Shown: positions 45,505-54,795, numbered from the stretch's first letter. The stretch: 64,000 bases of DNA from Blastochloris viridis (GCF_001402875.1 NZ_CP012946.1:1528001-1592000); one strand, 5' to 3'. Notes: generated by a model from the letters alone, not told the origin. Numbers and translations are program-made.

Positions 45505-45876
45505 GGAAACGTCCGGGACTGCCTGTGACGCGTCTTTCGCAAGGGCGGGAGCCGGGCTCGCGAAAGAAAATACGAAAAACCAAAAGATTAACGTGCAGAG
45601 CCGAGCCAGTCGGCATCGTCCGACGCTTCTGCCTTGAGTAGTCGGGCGGACGGTGGGGATCAAGCCGAGGGGAGGACGTACGCGCCGGCCCGCAGTCGGG
45701 CGGCACTCGGGCCGGACGCGTCGCGTCGCCGTGGGCGATGCCGCCCGCCTGAAATGGCGGCATCAAACTGGCGGCGGCGGACTTCACTCGCCCTGGCCGC
45801 CTTGCGACAGAGATTTTGCGGAATGAAAGCTTGGAAAGCTTGGAGAGACCGCTTGGTGCAACCGGATCGGCTGGCG
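45505..45876. other. 372-bp intergenic region upstream of yjbQ
   Basis: This should hold the promoter of the yjbQ-RuBisCO-like operon. A short tandem repeat AAAGCTTGG x2 lies near 45825-45845. An A/T-richer patch lies near 45560-45600. I find no RNA gene, riboswitch or convincing open frame. Confidence 0.5.
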
Positions 45877-46029
45877 CTAGCCGGCGCCGAACGTGATCAC
45901 CGCCCAGCCGACGATGCCGAACAGGCAGAGCCCGATCAGCGCGGGCATTTCCCAAGGTTCCTCGGCGCGGATGCGCTCAGCAGGCGTCATCAGACGCGGA
46001 TCCTTGCGCGGATGCCGGGTGGGTTCCAT
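45877..46029 (-). CDS. Small membrane protein with KDPxLM motif, copy 1
   Basis: The 50-residue open frame starts at an ATG behind GGAGAACGCG. It has a charged N-terminal part (RHPRKDPRLMTPAERIRAEE, ending PW) and one membrane helix (MPALIGLCLFGIVGWAVITF) ending FGAG. The gene at 50500 encodes a 69-residue relative with KDPLLMSARERNKDEPW, then a membrane helix and FGA. This shared layout argues that both are real. Too short for routine calling; function unknown. Confidence 0.68.
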   Translation of the reverse strand: MEPTRHPRKDPRLMTPAERIRAEEPWEMPALIGLCLFGIVGWAVITFGAG

Positions 46030-46238
46030 CGCGTTCTCCTATCGCTGGAAACACCAACCCTGAAGGGGCGGGCCGGGTTGCCGGCGCGGACAATCTGTCG
46101 CGCACTTGGCCGAGGGAACCGGCATTCGACGAAAGTCGATCCCGCTGGGATGGAAGGTTTCGGCGCCAAGCTGCACGCATTGCGACCGTAGTTCGGCAAC
46201 ACCAGGATTCGCCGCCGGATGGCCGCAAAGTGGTCGCG

Positions 46239-46258
46239 GTTCATTCATGTCGGGTTCA
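46239..46258 (+). promoter_or_regulatory. TTCA direct repeats ahead of secreted protein copy 2
   Basis: GTTCA (46239), ATTCA (46243) and GTTCA (46254) occur in a row; the last two are 11 bp apart, as at 4485 and 54888. They lie ~80-95 bp before the start at 46336. Confidence 0.45.
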
Positions 46259-46335
46259 GGCCCTTCCGCCCATTGTTTAGTGCCGTTCCAGAAGGATCGG
46301 TTTACCGAAACCGGACAACCAACAGGTGTCCTGAC

Positions 46336-46614
46336 ATGGTCTCGCGTTTTCTGCTCGTCGGAGTTGCCGCAGCGATGCTGTTCGGCGGCGTTGCGATTTC
46401 GGCGCCGACCCCGGCGTCGGCGCAGGAGGCCGGCATCGAGCTGGTGCAATATTGGGGGGATGGGCCGCCCCGGCGCCATTATCGCCGGCCGCCGCCGCCG
46501 CCGCCGCGGTACTGGGGCCATTCTCGCCGGCCCTACTACGACCGCCATTACCGCCGCCCGCCGCCGCCGCCGCCGCGTTATTGGCGGGGCGACCGGCCTT
46601 ATCGCTATTACTGA
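46336..46614 (+). CDS. Small secreted Pro/Tyr/Arg-rich protein (QYWGD family, copy 2)
   Basis: The 92-residue protein has a signal peptide (LLVGVAAAMLFGGVAISAP, cleavage after ASA) and a mature part starting QEAGIELVQYWGDGPPRR, then repeats of HYRRPPPPPPRYW. It shares its N-terminal 50 residues' layout, the QYWGD-PPRR motif and the CCTGACATG start context with the protein at 4594, but lacks its cysteines. The basic, aromatic, proline-rich tail suggests binding to a polyanion or the cell wall. Family not recognised. A hairpin (46669-46700) follows. Confidence 0.7.
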   Translation: MVSRFLLVGVAAAMLFGGVAISAPTPASAQEAGIELVQYWGDGPPRRHYRRPPPPPPRYWGHSRRPYYDRHYRRPPPPPPRYWRGDRPYRYY

Positions 46615-46668
46615 CCGGGGACCGGCCCGAGCCGGTGTCCGGCGGGGCCGGCCGACCCGTTTGCCGTC

Positions 46669-46700
46669 CGGATCCGGGAGACGTCGCAATCCCGGATCCG
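46669..46700 (+). terminator. Hairpin after secreted protein copy 2
   Basis: CGGATCCGGGA (46669-46679) and TCCCGGATCCG (46690-46700) are perfect 11-bp arms with a 10-nt loop. They lie 55 bp after the stop. No T run; possible terminator or attenuator before the gene at 46772. Confidence 0.5.
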
Positions 46701-46771
46701 TCCCTGCCGGCTGCTCGTAAGTTGGGGCGGCGCCGGCGCAGCGACGCCCGCGCGTGCGATTGGAGGCACCC

Positions 46772-47152
46772 ATGACGTTCGGATTTCTCAAGAAGGCGAT
46801 GGCGACGGTGCTGGCCGCGATCACCCTGGTGAGCTTCGCCATGCCTGCGCAGGCGCAGTGGGGGCCGCCGCGCCACCACTATGGCTACGGTCCCGGGCCG
46901 GGTCCGCACCATTATTACGGGCCAGGTCCCTCTCGCTACTACTACGGGCCGGGCCCGTACTATCGCCCTGGCCCGCGCGGCTATTACTACCGCCGTGACC
47001 GTGGCGACGGCGCCGCCGCCGCGGTCGCCATCATGGGCCTTGCGGCCGGTGCCGCCATCGCGTCGCAGAGCCGGCGCTGCTGGATCGAGCAGCGGCGGGT
47101 GCGGCTCGACTCCGGCCGCCGGGTGTGGCGGGATGTGCGGGTGTGCCGCTGA
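46772..47152 (+). CDS. Secreted Gly/Pro/Tyr-rich protein
   Basis: The 126-residue protein has a signal peptide (MATVLAAITLVSFAMPAQAQ), then about 45 residues of GPGP/HYY-rich repeats (YGPGPSRYYYGPGPYYRPGP), a short Ala/Gly helix (AAAAVAIMGLAAGAAIA) and a basic end with two cysteines (RRCWIEQRR, VRVCR). The C-terminal block RVRLDSGRRVWRDVRVCR resembles ends of other exported alphaproteobacterial proteins of unknown role. It converges with putA, 11 bp away. Likely envelope-associated. Confidence 0.7.
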   Translation: MTFGFLKKAMATVLAAITLVSFAMPAQAQWGPPRHHYGYGPGPGPHHYYGPGPSRYYYGPGPYYRPGPRGYYYRRDRGDGAAAAVAIMGLAAGAAIASQSRRCWIEQRRVRLDSGRRVWRDVRVCR

Positions 47153-47163
47153 CGGGGCGGCCG

Positions 47164-50100
47164 TCAGTCATCTTCCGTCGCGATCAGCGAGGCGTTGCCG
47201 CCGGCGGCGGCGGTGTTGACGGCCACCGTCTGCTCCTGCGCGAACCGCGGCAGGTAGTTTGGGCCGCCGGCCTTCGGGCCGGTGCCGGACAGCCCCGAGC
47301 CGCCGAACGGCTGGCTGCCGACCACGGCGCCGATCATGTTGCGGTTGACATAGACGTTGCCGACGCCGAGCCGCTCGATGACCCGCCGCACGGTGGCGTC
47401 GATGCGGCTGTGGATGCCGAGCGTCAGGCCGTAGCCGTTCGACTTGATGGCGTCGACCAGCTGGTCGAGGTTGCCCGCGCGCCAGCGCACCACGTGCAGC
47501 ACCGGCCCGAACACCTCTTCCGTCAGTTGTTCCGGGCTATCGAGCGCAATGATGGCGGGGGCGACGAAATGGCCGCCGCTCGGCGTCGTGCCCCGCCAGA
47601 CGAGGCGCCCGGCGGCGGCGTGGGCGGCGATCCAGCGCTCCAGCCGGGCTTTCGCCTCGGCGTCGATCACCGGGCCGACATGGGTCGAGGGCTGGCGCGG
47701 GTCGCCGACCTTAAGCTCGCGCGCCGCGCCCGCGATCATCGTCAGCATCTTGTCGGCGACGTCGGCCTGCAGGCACAGCAGCCGCAGCGCCGAGCAGCGC
47801 TGGCCGGCCGAGCGGAACGCCGAGGCCACCACGTCATCGGTGACCTGCTCGGGCAGCGCGGTGGCATCCACGATCATGGCGTTGATGCCGCCGGTCTCGG
47901 CGATCAAGGGCACGATCGGGCCGTCCTTCATGGCAAGGGCGCGGTTGATGGCGCGGGCGGTCGAGGTCGCGCCGGTGACGGCGACGCCGGCGACGAGGGG
48001 ATGCGCCACCAGGTGCGCCCCGATTTCGCCGTCGCCCGGCACCAGATGCAGCGCCGACGCCGGCACCCCGGCGCGGTGCAGCAGCGAGGTCGCAAAGTCG
48101 GCGATCAGCGGCGTCTGCTCGGCGGGCTTGGCCACCACCGCATTGCCGGCCGCGAGCGCCGCCGCGATCTGGCCGACGAAGATGGCGAGCGGGAAGTTCC
48201 ACGGCGAGATGCAAACGAAGACGCCGCGGCCGCGAAACGCCAGGGTGTTGTCCTCGCCGGTCGGTCCCGGCAGCTTGAGCGGGGCGGCGAACAACCGCTC
48301 GGCCTCGGCCGCGTAATAGCGCAGGAAATCGGTCGCCTCGCGCACCTCGGCCAAGGCGTCGTCGAGCGTCCGGCCGCCTTCGGCCTGAAGGAGCGCGATG
48401 GCGCGGCCGCGCTCGGCCTCCAGCAGGTCGGCGGCGCGGCGCAGCGCCCCGGCACGCAGCTCGGCCTTCGTTGCCGCCCAGGCAGCAAAACCGCGTTGCG
48501 CGGCGTCGACGGCAAGGGCCGCGGCTGCGGCATCGGCCTCGATCACGGTGCCGACCACGGTCTCGGCGTCGATCGGGCTCACCGCGAGGCGGGCCGTGCC
48601 AGGGATGGGCCTGCCGTCGATCCGGGGCGCGGCATCCGCCGCCGGCACGGCGCCGGCCGCGGCCTCTGCCAGCAGGGCATCGAGCGCGGCGCGGTGGCCG
48701 AACTCGACGCCGGCCGCGTTGCGGCGGCTGTGGCCGTAAAGGTCGCGCGGCAGCGGAATGCGGCGGTGGCGCGCCCGCTCGGGACGCGCAATCCAGCTCT
48801 GCGGCCTGACCAGCAGCGCGGAGATCGGCACCAACGGGTTGGCGGCGCCGGCGACGAAGCTCGAATTGGCGCCATTTTCGAGCAGGCGCCGCACCAGATA
48901 GGCGAGCAGGTCGGCGTGGCCGCCGACCGGGGCATAGACCCGGACCGCCGCGGCGGGGCGGCGGGCGGTGAGGTCGGCGTACATCGCCTCGCCCATGCCG
49001 TGGAGGCGCTGGAACTCATAGCCGTCGACGCCGCCGGCGAGCTCGATCACGCTGGCGACGGTCAAGGCGTTGTGGCTGGCGAACTGGGGATAGAGCCGCG
49101 GCCGGGCGTTCAGCAGGCGCTTGGCGCAGGCGAGAAAATTGAGGTCGGTCATCGCCTTGCGGGTGAACAGCGGATAGTCGGCAAGGCCGCGTTCCTGCGC
49201 GCGCTTGATCTCGGAGTCCCAATAGGCGCCCTTGACCAGCCGCACCATCAGCCGGCGGCCGAGCGCGGCGGCCAGCGCGTCGATATGCTCGATCACCGCG
49301 AGGGCGCGTTTTGAATAGGCCTGGACGGCGAGGCCGAAGCCGGTCCAGCCGTCAAGCTCGGGGGCGGCCAGCACCGAAGCGAACACCTCGAGCGAGAGTT
49401 CGAGCCGGTCGGCCTCCTCGGCATCGACGGTGCAGTTGAGGTGGTGGGCGCGCGCCGCCCTCGCCAGCTCCAGCATGCGCGGCACCAACTCGGCCATCAC
49501 CCGGTCGCGGCTCACCGCCTCGTAGCGCGGGTGCAGCGCCGACAGCTTGATCGAGATGCCCGGCCGGGCCGGCAGCGGGGCGGCGCCGGCGTTGCGGCCG
49601 ATGGTCTGGATGGCATTGGCGTAGGCGTCGAAATAGCGCTGCGCGTCCTCTTTGGTGCGGGCGCCTTCGCCCAGCATGTCGAACGAGAATAGCTCGCCGC
49701 GCCGCTCGGCGGTGGCGGCGCGGCCCAGCGCCTCGCCGATGGTGCGGCCGAGCACGAAGTGCGAGCCCATCAGCCGCATCGCCTGCCGGGTCGCGGCGCG
49801 CACCGCCGGCAAGCCCAGCCGCTTGACCAGCGCGGCGACGATGGAATCCGGCGTGGCGCCGGGCTGGATCAGGCGGGCGGTGACGCCGAGCGCCCAGGCC
49901 GAGGCGTGCACCAGCACGGTCTGGCCGTGGGCTTCCAGCTCGCCCCAATGGCCACGGCCGAGCTTGTCCTCGATCAGGCGGTCGGCGGTGGCCTCGTCCG
50001 GCACGCGGAGCAGCGCCTCGGCCAGCACCATCAACGCCAGGCCCTCCTGGGTGGAAAGCGCATAGGCCCGCAGGAAATCCTCGACGCCGCCGATGCCGCC

Positions 50101-50253
50101 GGCGCCTTTGCGGATCGCTGCGATCAGCTGGGCGGCCTCGGCGTCGATGCGGCGCTCGGCGTCGTTCGGCAGCGCCGCGGCGGCGAGCAGGCCGGCGGCG
50201 ATGTCCTCGTCGGGGGCGGCGAACGGGGCCTCGAAGGGGGGCAGGGCGGTCAT
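47164..50253 (-). CDS. putA: Bifunctional proline dehydrogenase / P5C dehydrogenase
   Basis: The 1029-residue enzyme oxidises proline to glutamate. The FAD-binding proline dehydrogenase barrel (about 170-450) shows SIKLSALHPRYE, VRLVKGAYWDSEIK and YEFQRLHGMGE. The aldehyde dehydrogenase half (about 520-1000) shows CISPWNFPLAIF, VTGATSTARAI, the active-site Cys820 in SAGQRCSA and the general-base Glu in LIAETGGIN. There is no N-terminal ribbon-helix-helix DNA-binding domain, so this is the non-regulatory short form. Start chosen at MTALPPFEAP; the upstream eight codons read as leader. No Lrp-type PutR lies adjacent. Confidence 0.95.
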   Translation of the reverse strand: MTALPPFEAPFAAPDEDIAAGLLAAAALPNDAERRIDAEAAQLIAAIRKGAGGIGGVEDFLRAYALSTQEGLALMVLAEALLRVPDEATADRLIEDKLGRGHWGELEAHGQTVLVHASAWALGVTARLIQPGATPDSIVAALVKRLGLPAVRAATRQAMRLMGSHFVLGRTIGEALGRAATAERRGELFSFDMLGEGARTKEDAQRYFDAYANAIQTIGRNAGAAPLPARPGISIKLSALHPRYEAVSRDRVMAELVPRMLELARAARAHHLNCTVDAEEADRLELSLEVFASVLAAPELDGWTGFGLAVQAYSKRALAVIEHIDALAAALGRRLMVRLVKGAYWDSEIKRAQERGLADYPLFTRKAMTDLNFLACAKRLLNARPRLYPQFASHNALTVASVIELAGGVDGYEFQRLHGMGEAMYADLTARRPAAAVRVYAPVGGHADLLAYLVRRLLENGANSSFVAGAANPLVPISALLVRPQSWIARPERARHRRIPLPRDLYGHSRRNAAGVEFGHRAALDALLAEAAAGAVPAADAAPRIDGRPIPGTARLAVSPIDAETVVGTVIEADAAAAALAVDAAQRGFAAWAATKAELRAGALRRAADLLEAERGRAIALLQAEGGRTLDDALAEVREATDFLRYYAAEAERLFAAPLKLPGPTGEDNTLAFRGRGVFVCISPWNFPLAIFVGQIAAALAAGNAVVAKPAEQTPLIADFATSLLHRAGVPASALHLVPGDGEIGAHLVAHPLVAGVAVTGATSTARAINRALAMKDGPIVPLIAETGGINAMIVDATALPEQVTDDVVASAFRSAGQRCSALRLLCLQADVADKMLTMIAGAARELKVGDPRQPSTHVGPVIDAEAKARLERWIAAHAAAGRLVWRGTTPSGGHFVAPAIIALDSPEQLTEEVFGPVLHVVRWRAGNLDQLVDAIKSNGYGLTLGIHSRIDATVRRVIERLGVGNVYVNRNMIGAVVGSQPFGGSGLSGTGPKAGGPNYLPRFAQEQTVAVNTAAAGGNASLIATEDD

Positions 50254-50418
50254 CGGCGGTCTCGCAAAGCCAACCAAGGGTTGGCCGAGACCAAGGAGGT
50301 TTCAAGCCCATAAAGCGGGCGGCCGTTGCGGCGCCGTATCGGCGACCGCGTGCCGGGCGCACGCGGGTGCCGAATGCCGTCACGGCAAAGCGGTGGACGC
50401 GGGCATTAAGCAACAGAA

Positions 50419-50447
50419 AACCGCAAGGCGACGGCCGCCTTGCGGTT
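50419..50447 (-). terminator. Rho-independent terminator of the small membrane protein gene
   Basis: Perfect 12-bp arms AACCGCAAGGCG / CGCCTTGCGGTT surround a 5-nt loop. Read on the minus strand the stem runs into TTTTCTGTTG. It lies 53 bp beyond the stop of the gene at 50500 and isolates putA from it. Confidence 0.82.
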
Positions 50448-50499
50448 CAACCTGTCGTGTCCAACGCGTCGATGTCCGCCGGCCGATACCGCCGGGATG

Positions 50500-50709
50500 T
50501 CAGACCGGCGCGGGTTGAGCGCCAAAAACGATGACCAGCGTGCCGATGATCGCGATCGCGCACAGGATCAGCACGGCCACGATCACCCAGGGCTCATCCT
50601 TGTTTCGCTCGCGCGCGGACATCAGCAGCGGGTCCTTGCGCTCGGGCGACGTGTTGCGCTCCAGGAGCGGAGCCTTGGTCTCCGTCACTCCGTCTGCGGC
50701 CTTTTCCAT
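50500..50709 (-). CDS. Small membrane protein with KDPxLM motif, copy 2
   Basis: The 69-residue protein starts at an ATG behind AGGAGACC. It has a charged N-terminal half containing RKDPLLMSARERNKDEPW and one membrane helix (VIVAVLILCAIAIIGTLVIV) ending VFGAQPAPV. The 50-residue protein at 45877 shares KDP-LM---ER---EPW, the helix and the FGA end, so these are paralogues. A good terminator follows. Topology and partners are unknown. Confidence 0.75.
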   Translation of the reverse strand: MEKAADGVTETKAPLLERNTSPERKDPLLMSARERNKDEPWVIVAVLILCAIAIIGTLVIVFGAQPAPV

Positions 50710-50920
50710 GACAGGTCTCCTCTCGCTTCGTTGGCCGGCACCGAGGTGCCGCGTGACTTCCTACCAGATGCCGCGCGGCAGCACCTCATCGATTGCCTTC
50801 GGCAAAACCGCTATCCGGCGCCGGTTCGCGGCAGCCTCTATACAGGAGTGCCGGCTTTGTGAAGTCGCAGCTTCGACGGCTTTTCAAACGGCTTGCGGGT
50901 CGAGCGGCCGCGGAACCGTC

Positions 50921-51820
50921 TCAGTCCGGGCCGCGGATGGTCGCCATCAGCGCCTGGCCGGCGCGGGAGGGCGCGCGCTCGCGGTGGCGGAGTGCCAGGA
51001 AGCGCCGGGCCAGCAGCCGCCGGGTCGGCGGCTCAAGGTCGAGCGCGCGCAGGGTGCCGGCGGCCAGCGCCCCGGCGACGGCGAGGCGCGACAGCACCGC
51101 GGCGCCGCCACCGGCCGCCGCAGCGGCCCGCACCGCCTCGTTGGAGGGCAGTTCGAGCAGGATGGCGAGGTCGGCCATCGTCAGGCCGGCGGCGGCCACC
51201 ATGGCCTCGAACAGGGCGCGGGTGCCGGAGCCGCGCTCGCGCGCCACCCAGCGCATCGCCCGGATGTCGTCCGGCGTCAGCGCCCGGTCGGGGACACCGG
51301 CGAGGCCGGGCGCGGCGACCGCCACCAATTGGTCCTCCGCCACCGCCTCGACCGCGAGCAGCGGGTGGTCGACCTCGCCCTCGACCAGGCCGAGTTCGAC
51401 GATGCCGGCGCCGACCTGGCTGGCAACGAACGCGGTATTGCCGATCGCCAGCGACACCGTTACGCCGGGGTGGGCGGTGCGGAACGCCACGAGGCGCGGC
51501 GGCAGCCAGTCGTTGGCCACGGTCTGGCTGGCCGCCACCGCGACGTGGCCGCGGGCGAGCCCGGCGAGGTCGGCCAGCATCGCCTCGGCCGCCGCCGCCC
51601 GCGCCAGCACGGCGCGGGCCTCGACCAGGAACAGCCGCCCGGCTTCGGTCAGCGCGATGCCGCGGCCGACGCGGTGGAACAGCTGGGTGGCGTGGCGGGC
51701 CTCCAGCGCCGCCACCGCGGCGCTCACCGCCGACTGGGTGAGGGCGAGGTCGCCGGCGGCGCGGGTGACGTGCTCGCGCTCGGCGACCGCGACGAAGATA
51801 CGAAGCTGATCGAGTGTCAT
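50921..51820 (-). CDS. LysR-family transcriptional regulator (YeiE/CysB-like)
   Basis: The 299-residue protein has an N-terminal winged helix-turn-helix (LRIFVAVAEREHVTRAAGDL, LTQSAVSAAVAALEARHATQ) and a periplasmic-binding-protein-type effector domain. Relatives such as YeiE control yeiH-type or sulphite/cysteine-linked genes. Here it is 31 bp downstream of a yeiH gene on the same strand, so the pair is likely one operon. The regulator probably acts on the yeiH promoter near 52910. Effector unknown. Confidence 0.9.
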   Translation of the reverse strand: MTLDQLRIFVAVAEREHVTRAAGDLALTQSAVSAAVAALEARHATQLFHRVGRGIALTEAGRLFLVEARAVLARAAAAEAMLADLAGLARGHVAVAASQTVANDWLPPRLVAFRTAHPGVTVSLAIGNTAFVASQVGAGIVELGLVEGEVDHPLLAVEAVAEDQLVAVAAPGLAGVPDRALTPDDIRAMRWVARERGSGTRALFEAMVAAAGLTMADLAILLELPSNEAVRAAAAAGGGAAVLSRLAVAGALAAGTLRALDLEPPTRRLLARRFLALRHRERAPSRAGQALMATIRGPD

Positions 51821-51851
51821 GGGCGCTCCGGCCTGATCGGCCGGATTCGTC

Positions 51852-52868
51852 TTACATCGTCGCCATCACCAGCACGAGGCTGAAGCCGGCGATGAACAGC
51901 GCGGCGAAAAGGCCGAGCCACAACGGGCCGAGCCCCTTGGCGGCGAGCCGCCGCACATCGGTCTCCAGCCCCATCGCCGCCAGTGCGACCGAGAGCAGGA
52001 ACGGCGTCGCCGCGACCAGCGGCGCCTTGACCTCGGCGGGAATGGCGACGGTGCTGTTGAGCGCCACCAGCGCGGCGAAACCGGCGACGAACCAGGGCAG
52101 CGGCGCCTGCCGGCGCTCGCCCCGGCGGCGGGCGCCGGCCGCGAGCGCCAGTACCAACGGCGCCAGCATCATCACCCGCGTCAGCTTGGCGACGGTGCCG
52201 AACTCGCCGGCGGCCGGGCCACCCTGGAAGGCGGCAGCCACCACCTGGGCGATCTCGTGGATGGCGGCGCCGGTCCACAGCCCATAGGCGTGGGGCGTGA
52301 GGCCGAGCAGGCCCGGCACCAGCGGGAACAGCACCATCGCCAGCGAGCCGAACACCGTAACCGAGGCCACCGCGTAGGCGACGTCCTCGTCGGAGGCGTT
52401 CACCGCGGTGTTGGCGGCGATCACCGCCGAGGCGCCGCAGATCGAGGTGCCGGCGCCGATCAGCACCGCAAGGTCGCGCTCGACCTTGAGCAGGCGGCCG
52501 AGCCACAGCGTGACGAGGAAGGTGGCGGCGAGGCTGGCGGCGATGATGGCGAGGCCGCCGGCGCCGACCGCCGCCACCTGGGCGGTGGTGAGTTGCAGCC
52601 CGAGCAGCACGATGGCGAAGCGCAGCACCCGCCGCACGGCAAAGGCGAAGCCGGCCCGCGCCCAATTCGGCGTACCGACCAGATTGCGAACGGCGATGCC
52701 GAGCACGATGGCGAGGATCATCGGGCTGACATCGCCGAGGCCCGGCAAGAGGTGGAGCAGGGCGGCGGCGCCCGCCACCGCGCCCGTGAGCGCAAGGCCG
52801 GGCAGCAGGCCGGCGGCGGGGCGGAGCTGTGCGGGCAGAGCGGCGAGCGGGGCGGGCGGCACGGACAT
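51852..52868 (-). CDS. YeiH family (UPF0324) membrane protein
   Basis: The 338-residue protein has about ten membrane helices with the family blocks [48 protein letters not shown] and [12 protein letters not shown]. The family is of uncertain function; links to sulphite or sulphonate handling have been suggested for related proteins. The start MSVPPAPLA has AGGAG eight bases upstream; an ATG 15 codons earlier is possible. Transcribed with the LysR gene. Confidence 0.88.
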   Translation of the reverse strand: MSVPPAPLAALPAQLRPAAGLLPGLALTGAVAGAAALLHLLPGLGDVSPMILAIVLGIAVRNLVGTPNWARAGFAFAVRRVLRFAIVLLGLQLTTAQVAAVGAGGLAIIAASLAATFLVTLWLGRLLKVERDLAVLIGAGTSICGASAVIAANTAVNASDEDVAYAVASVTVFGSLAMVLFPLVPGLLGLTPHAYGLWTGAAIHEIAQVVAAAFQGGPAAGEFGTVAKLTRVMMLAPLVLALAAGARRRGERRQAPLPWFVAGFAALVALNSTVAIPAEVKAPLVAATPFLLSVALAAMGLETDVRRLAAKGLGPLWLGLFAALFIAGFSLVLVMATM

Positions 52869-53313
52869 CGGCGGGGCTCCTGAGGCGCCGCCACCGTGCC
52901 GGGGCATGATCATTCGATCAAACGAAATGATTTTTATGAAGCAATCGAAATTATCGAACGTTTTGGCTCAAGATGCCGACCGCGGCTCGCCGCAGCTGAA
53001 GGCAGGGCAGCCCAGGGACTTTTCGCGTCGCTGCGTCACGCAATCCTGGCGTGCCGGCCGATCCGGCACGTGCTGTCGGCTTCGCCGGGCGGTTTGATCC
53101 ACCTCAAGCGGTGCCCGGCGCCAGCCCGATATGTCTTGGCCCTGAGCTTGAGAGGAAGGCAAGCGACCGACGCCTTGTCGCCCGCATCGAACGCCGGCGT
53201 TTTCCGCCCCGCATGAGATCAGCGATGCCGCCGACAAGACGGGACGGTCCCTTGCCTGCATCCTGGCGAGATGAAACCAAGACAAGAACGCGCAGGCTTG
53301 AGGAGAGCGAGAG
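52869..53313. promoter_or_regulatory. Divergent control region with a T-N11-A palindrome
   Basis: An AT-rich patch at 52905-52975 sits just upstream of yeiH. It contains TCATTCG (52910-52916) and CGAAATGA (52923-52930), a near-palindrome with T52914 and A52926 in T-N11-A spacing, as LysR proteins bind. The related sequence ATCGAAATTATCGA follows at ~52953. From about 53000 to 53313 I see nothing beyond the leader of the lyase gene. Confidence 0.45.
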
Positions 53314-54759
53314 ATGGCACAGGTGAAGTTCTTCGGTGAGGCGGTTCCTCTGGAAATGCACAAGGTTCGCATCGTCCAGAAGCTGAACCTGCTGCCGATA
53401 GATCAACGTCACAAGGCGCTCTCCGTCGCCGGCAACAATACGTTTTTGCTGCAGAATGCCGACGTGTTCCTCGACATGCTGACCGACTCGGGCGTCAATG
53501 CCATGAGCGACCAGCAGCTCGCGGCGATGATGGTCGCCGACGACGCCTATGCCGGCAGCGCCACCTACACCCGGCTCGATGCCAAGCTGCGCGAGATCTT
53601 CGGCACCGACTACTTTCTGCCGGCGCACCAGGGCCGCGCCTGCGAGCACATCCTGGCCAAGGTGCTGGTGACGCCGGGTTCGGTGGTGGCGATGAACTAC
53701 CACTTCACCACCACCAAGGCCCACATCACCCTGCAGGGCGGGGTGATCGAGGAGTTGGTTGCCGATGTCGGCCTTGAGGTGAACAGCACGCTGCCGTTCA
53801 AGGGCGACATCGACGTCGCCAAGCTCGAAGCCGTCATCAAGAAGTACGGCGCGGACAAGATCGCGTTCGTGCGCGTCGAGTCCGGCACCAATCTGATCGG
53901 CGGTCAGCCGGTGTCGCTGCAGAACATGACCGAGCTTCGCAAGGTCTGCTCGCATTACGGCATTCCGTACGTGCTCGACGCCAGCTTGCTGGCCGATAAT
54001 CTTTATTTTAACAAGACGCGCGAGGACAGCTGCAAGAATCTTTCGATCCGCGAGATCACCCGCAAGGTCGCCGACCTGTTCGACGTCATATATTTCTCGG
54101 CGCGCAAGCTTGGCTGCGCCCGTGGCGGCGGCATCTGCATCCGCGACAAGGAGCTCTATCTCAAGATGCGCGGGCTGGTGCCGCTCTATGAGGGCTTCCT
54201 GACCTATGGCGGCATGTCGGTGCGCGAGATGGAGGCGATGGTCGTCGGTCTCGACGAGACCATGGACGAGGACATGATCAGCCAGGGGCCGCTGTTCATC
54301 GCCGCCATGGTGAATGACCTCGACCGGCGCGGTATCCCGGTGATCACCCCGCCCGGCGGCCTCGGCTGCCACCTCGACGCCAAGCGGTTCGTCGATCACC
54401 TGCCGCAATCGCAGTATCCGGCCGGCGCGCTGGCCGCGGCGCTCTATCTCGTCTCCGGCATCCGCGGCATGGAGCGCGGCACGCTGTCCGAGCAGCGCGA
54501 GCCGGATGGCCGCGAGGTGTTCGCCAACATGGAGCTGGTGCGGCTCGCGCTGCCGCGCCGTGTGTTCACGCTGTCGCAGGTCAAGTACGCGGTCGATCGC
54601 ATCGCCTGGCTGCACGAGAACCGCAAGCTGATCGGTGGCCTTGAGTTCATCGAGGAGCCGGCGATCCTGCGGTTCTTCTACGGCCTGCTGAAGCCGGTGT
54701 CCGACTGGCAGGATAAACTCGTCGCCAAGTTCCGCGCTGATTTCGGCGACAGCCTCTGA
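53314..54759 (+). CDS. Tyrosine phenol-lyase / tryptophanase family PLP enzyme, divergent
   Basis: The 481-residue protein aligns along its length with tyrosine phenol-lyase and tryptophanase (beta-eliminating lyases in the aminotransferase fold). Conserved: LLTDSGVNAMSDQQ, DDAYAGS with the catalytic Tyr, FTTTKAH, NLIGGQPVS, PLP Lys265 in FSARK, GIRGMERG and LPRRVFT with the carboxylate-binding Arg. Differences: the Arg three residues after Asp222 in tyrosine phenol-lyase is Leu225, and the KKD after the PLP Lys reads RKL. The ATG follows GAGGAGAG. It may split another amino acid than Tyr or Trp. Probably monocistronic; a hairpin follows at 54796. Confidence 0.88.
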   Translation: MAQVKFFGEAVPLEMHKVRIVQKLNLLPIDQRHKALSVAGNNTFLLQNADVFLDMLTDSGVNAMSDQQLAAMMVADDAYAGSATYTRLDAKLREIFGTDYFLPAHQGRACEHILAKVLVTPGSVVAMNYHFTTTKAHITLQGGVIEELVADVGLEVNSTLPFKGDIDVAKLEAVIKKYGADKIAFVRVESGTNLIGGQPVSLQNMTELRKVCSHYGIPYVLDASLLADNLYFNKTREDSCKNLSIREITRKVADLFDVIYFSARKLGCARGGGICIRDKELYLKMRGLVPLYEGFLTYGGMSVREMEAMVVGLDETMDEDMISQGPLFIAAMVNDLDRRGIPVITPPGGLGCHLDAKRFVDHLPQSQYPAGALAAALYLVSGIRGMERGTLSEQREPDGREVFANMELVRLALPRRVFTLSQVKYAVDRIAWLHENRKLIGGLEFIEEPAILRFFYGLLKPVSDWQDKLVAKFRADFGDSL

Positions 54760-54795
54760 GCGCTGCGCGGCACCATTCGCCGCGGACGCTCCGAC

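Noticed and set aside
45505..45663. Signal-peptide-like extension of YjbQ (FWFFVFSFASPAPALA)
   Set aside because: YjbQ proteins are cytosolic and start at MKIL; the extension lies in AT-richer non-coding-like DNA. Worth a proteomic check only.
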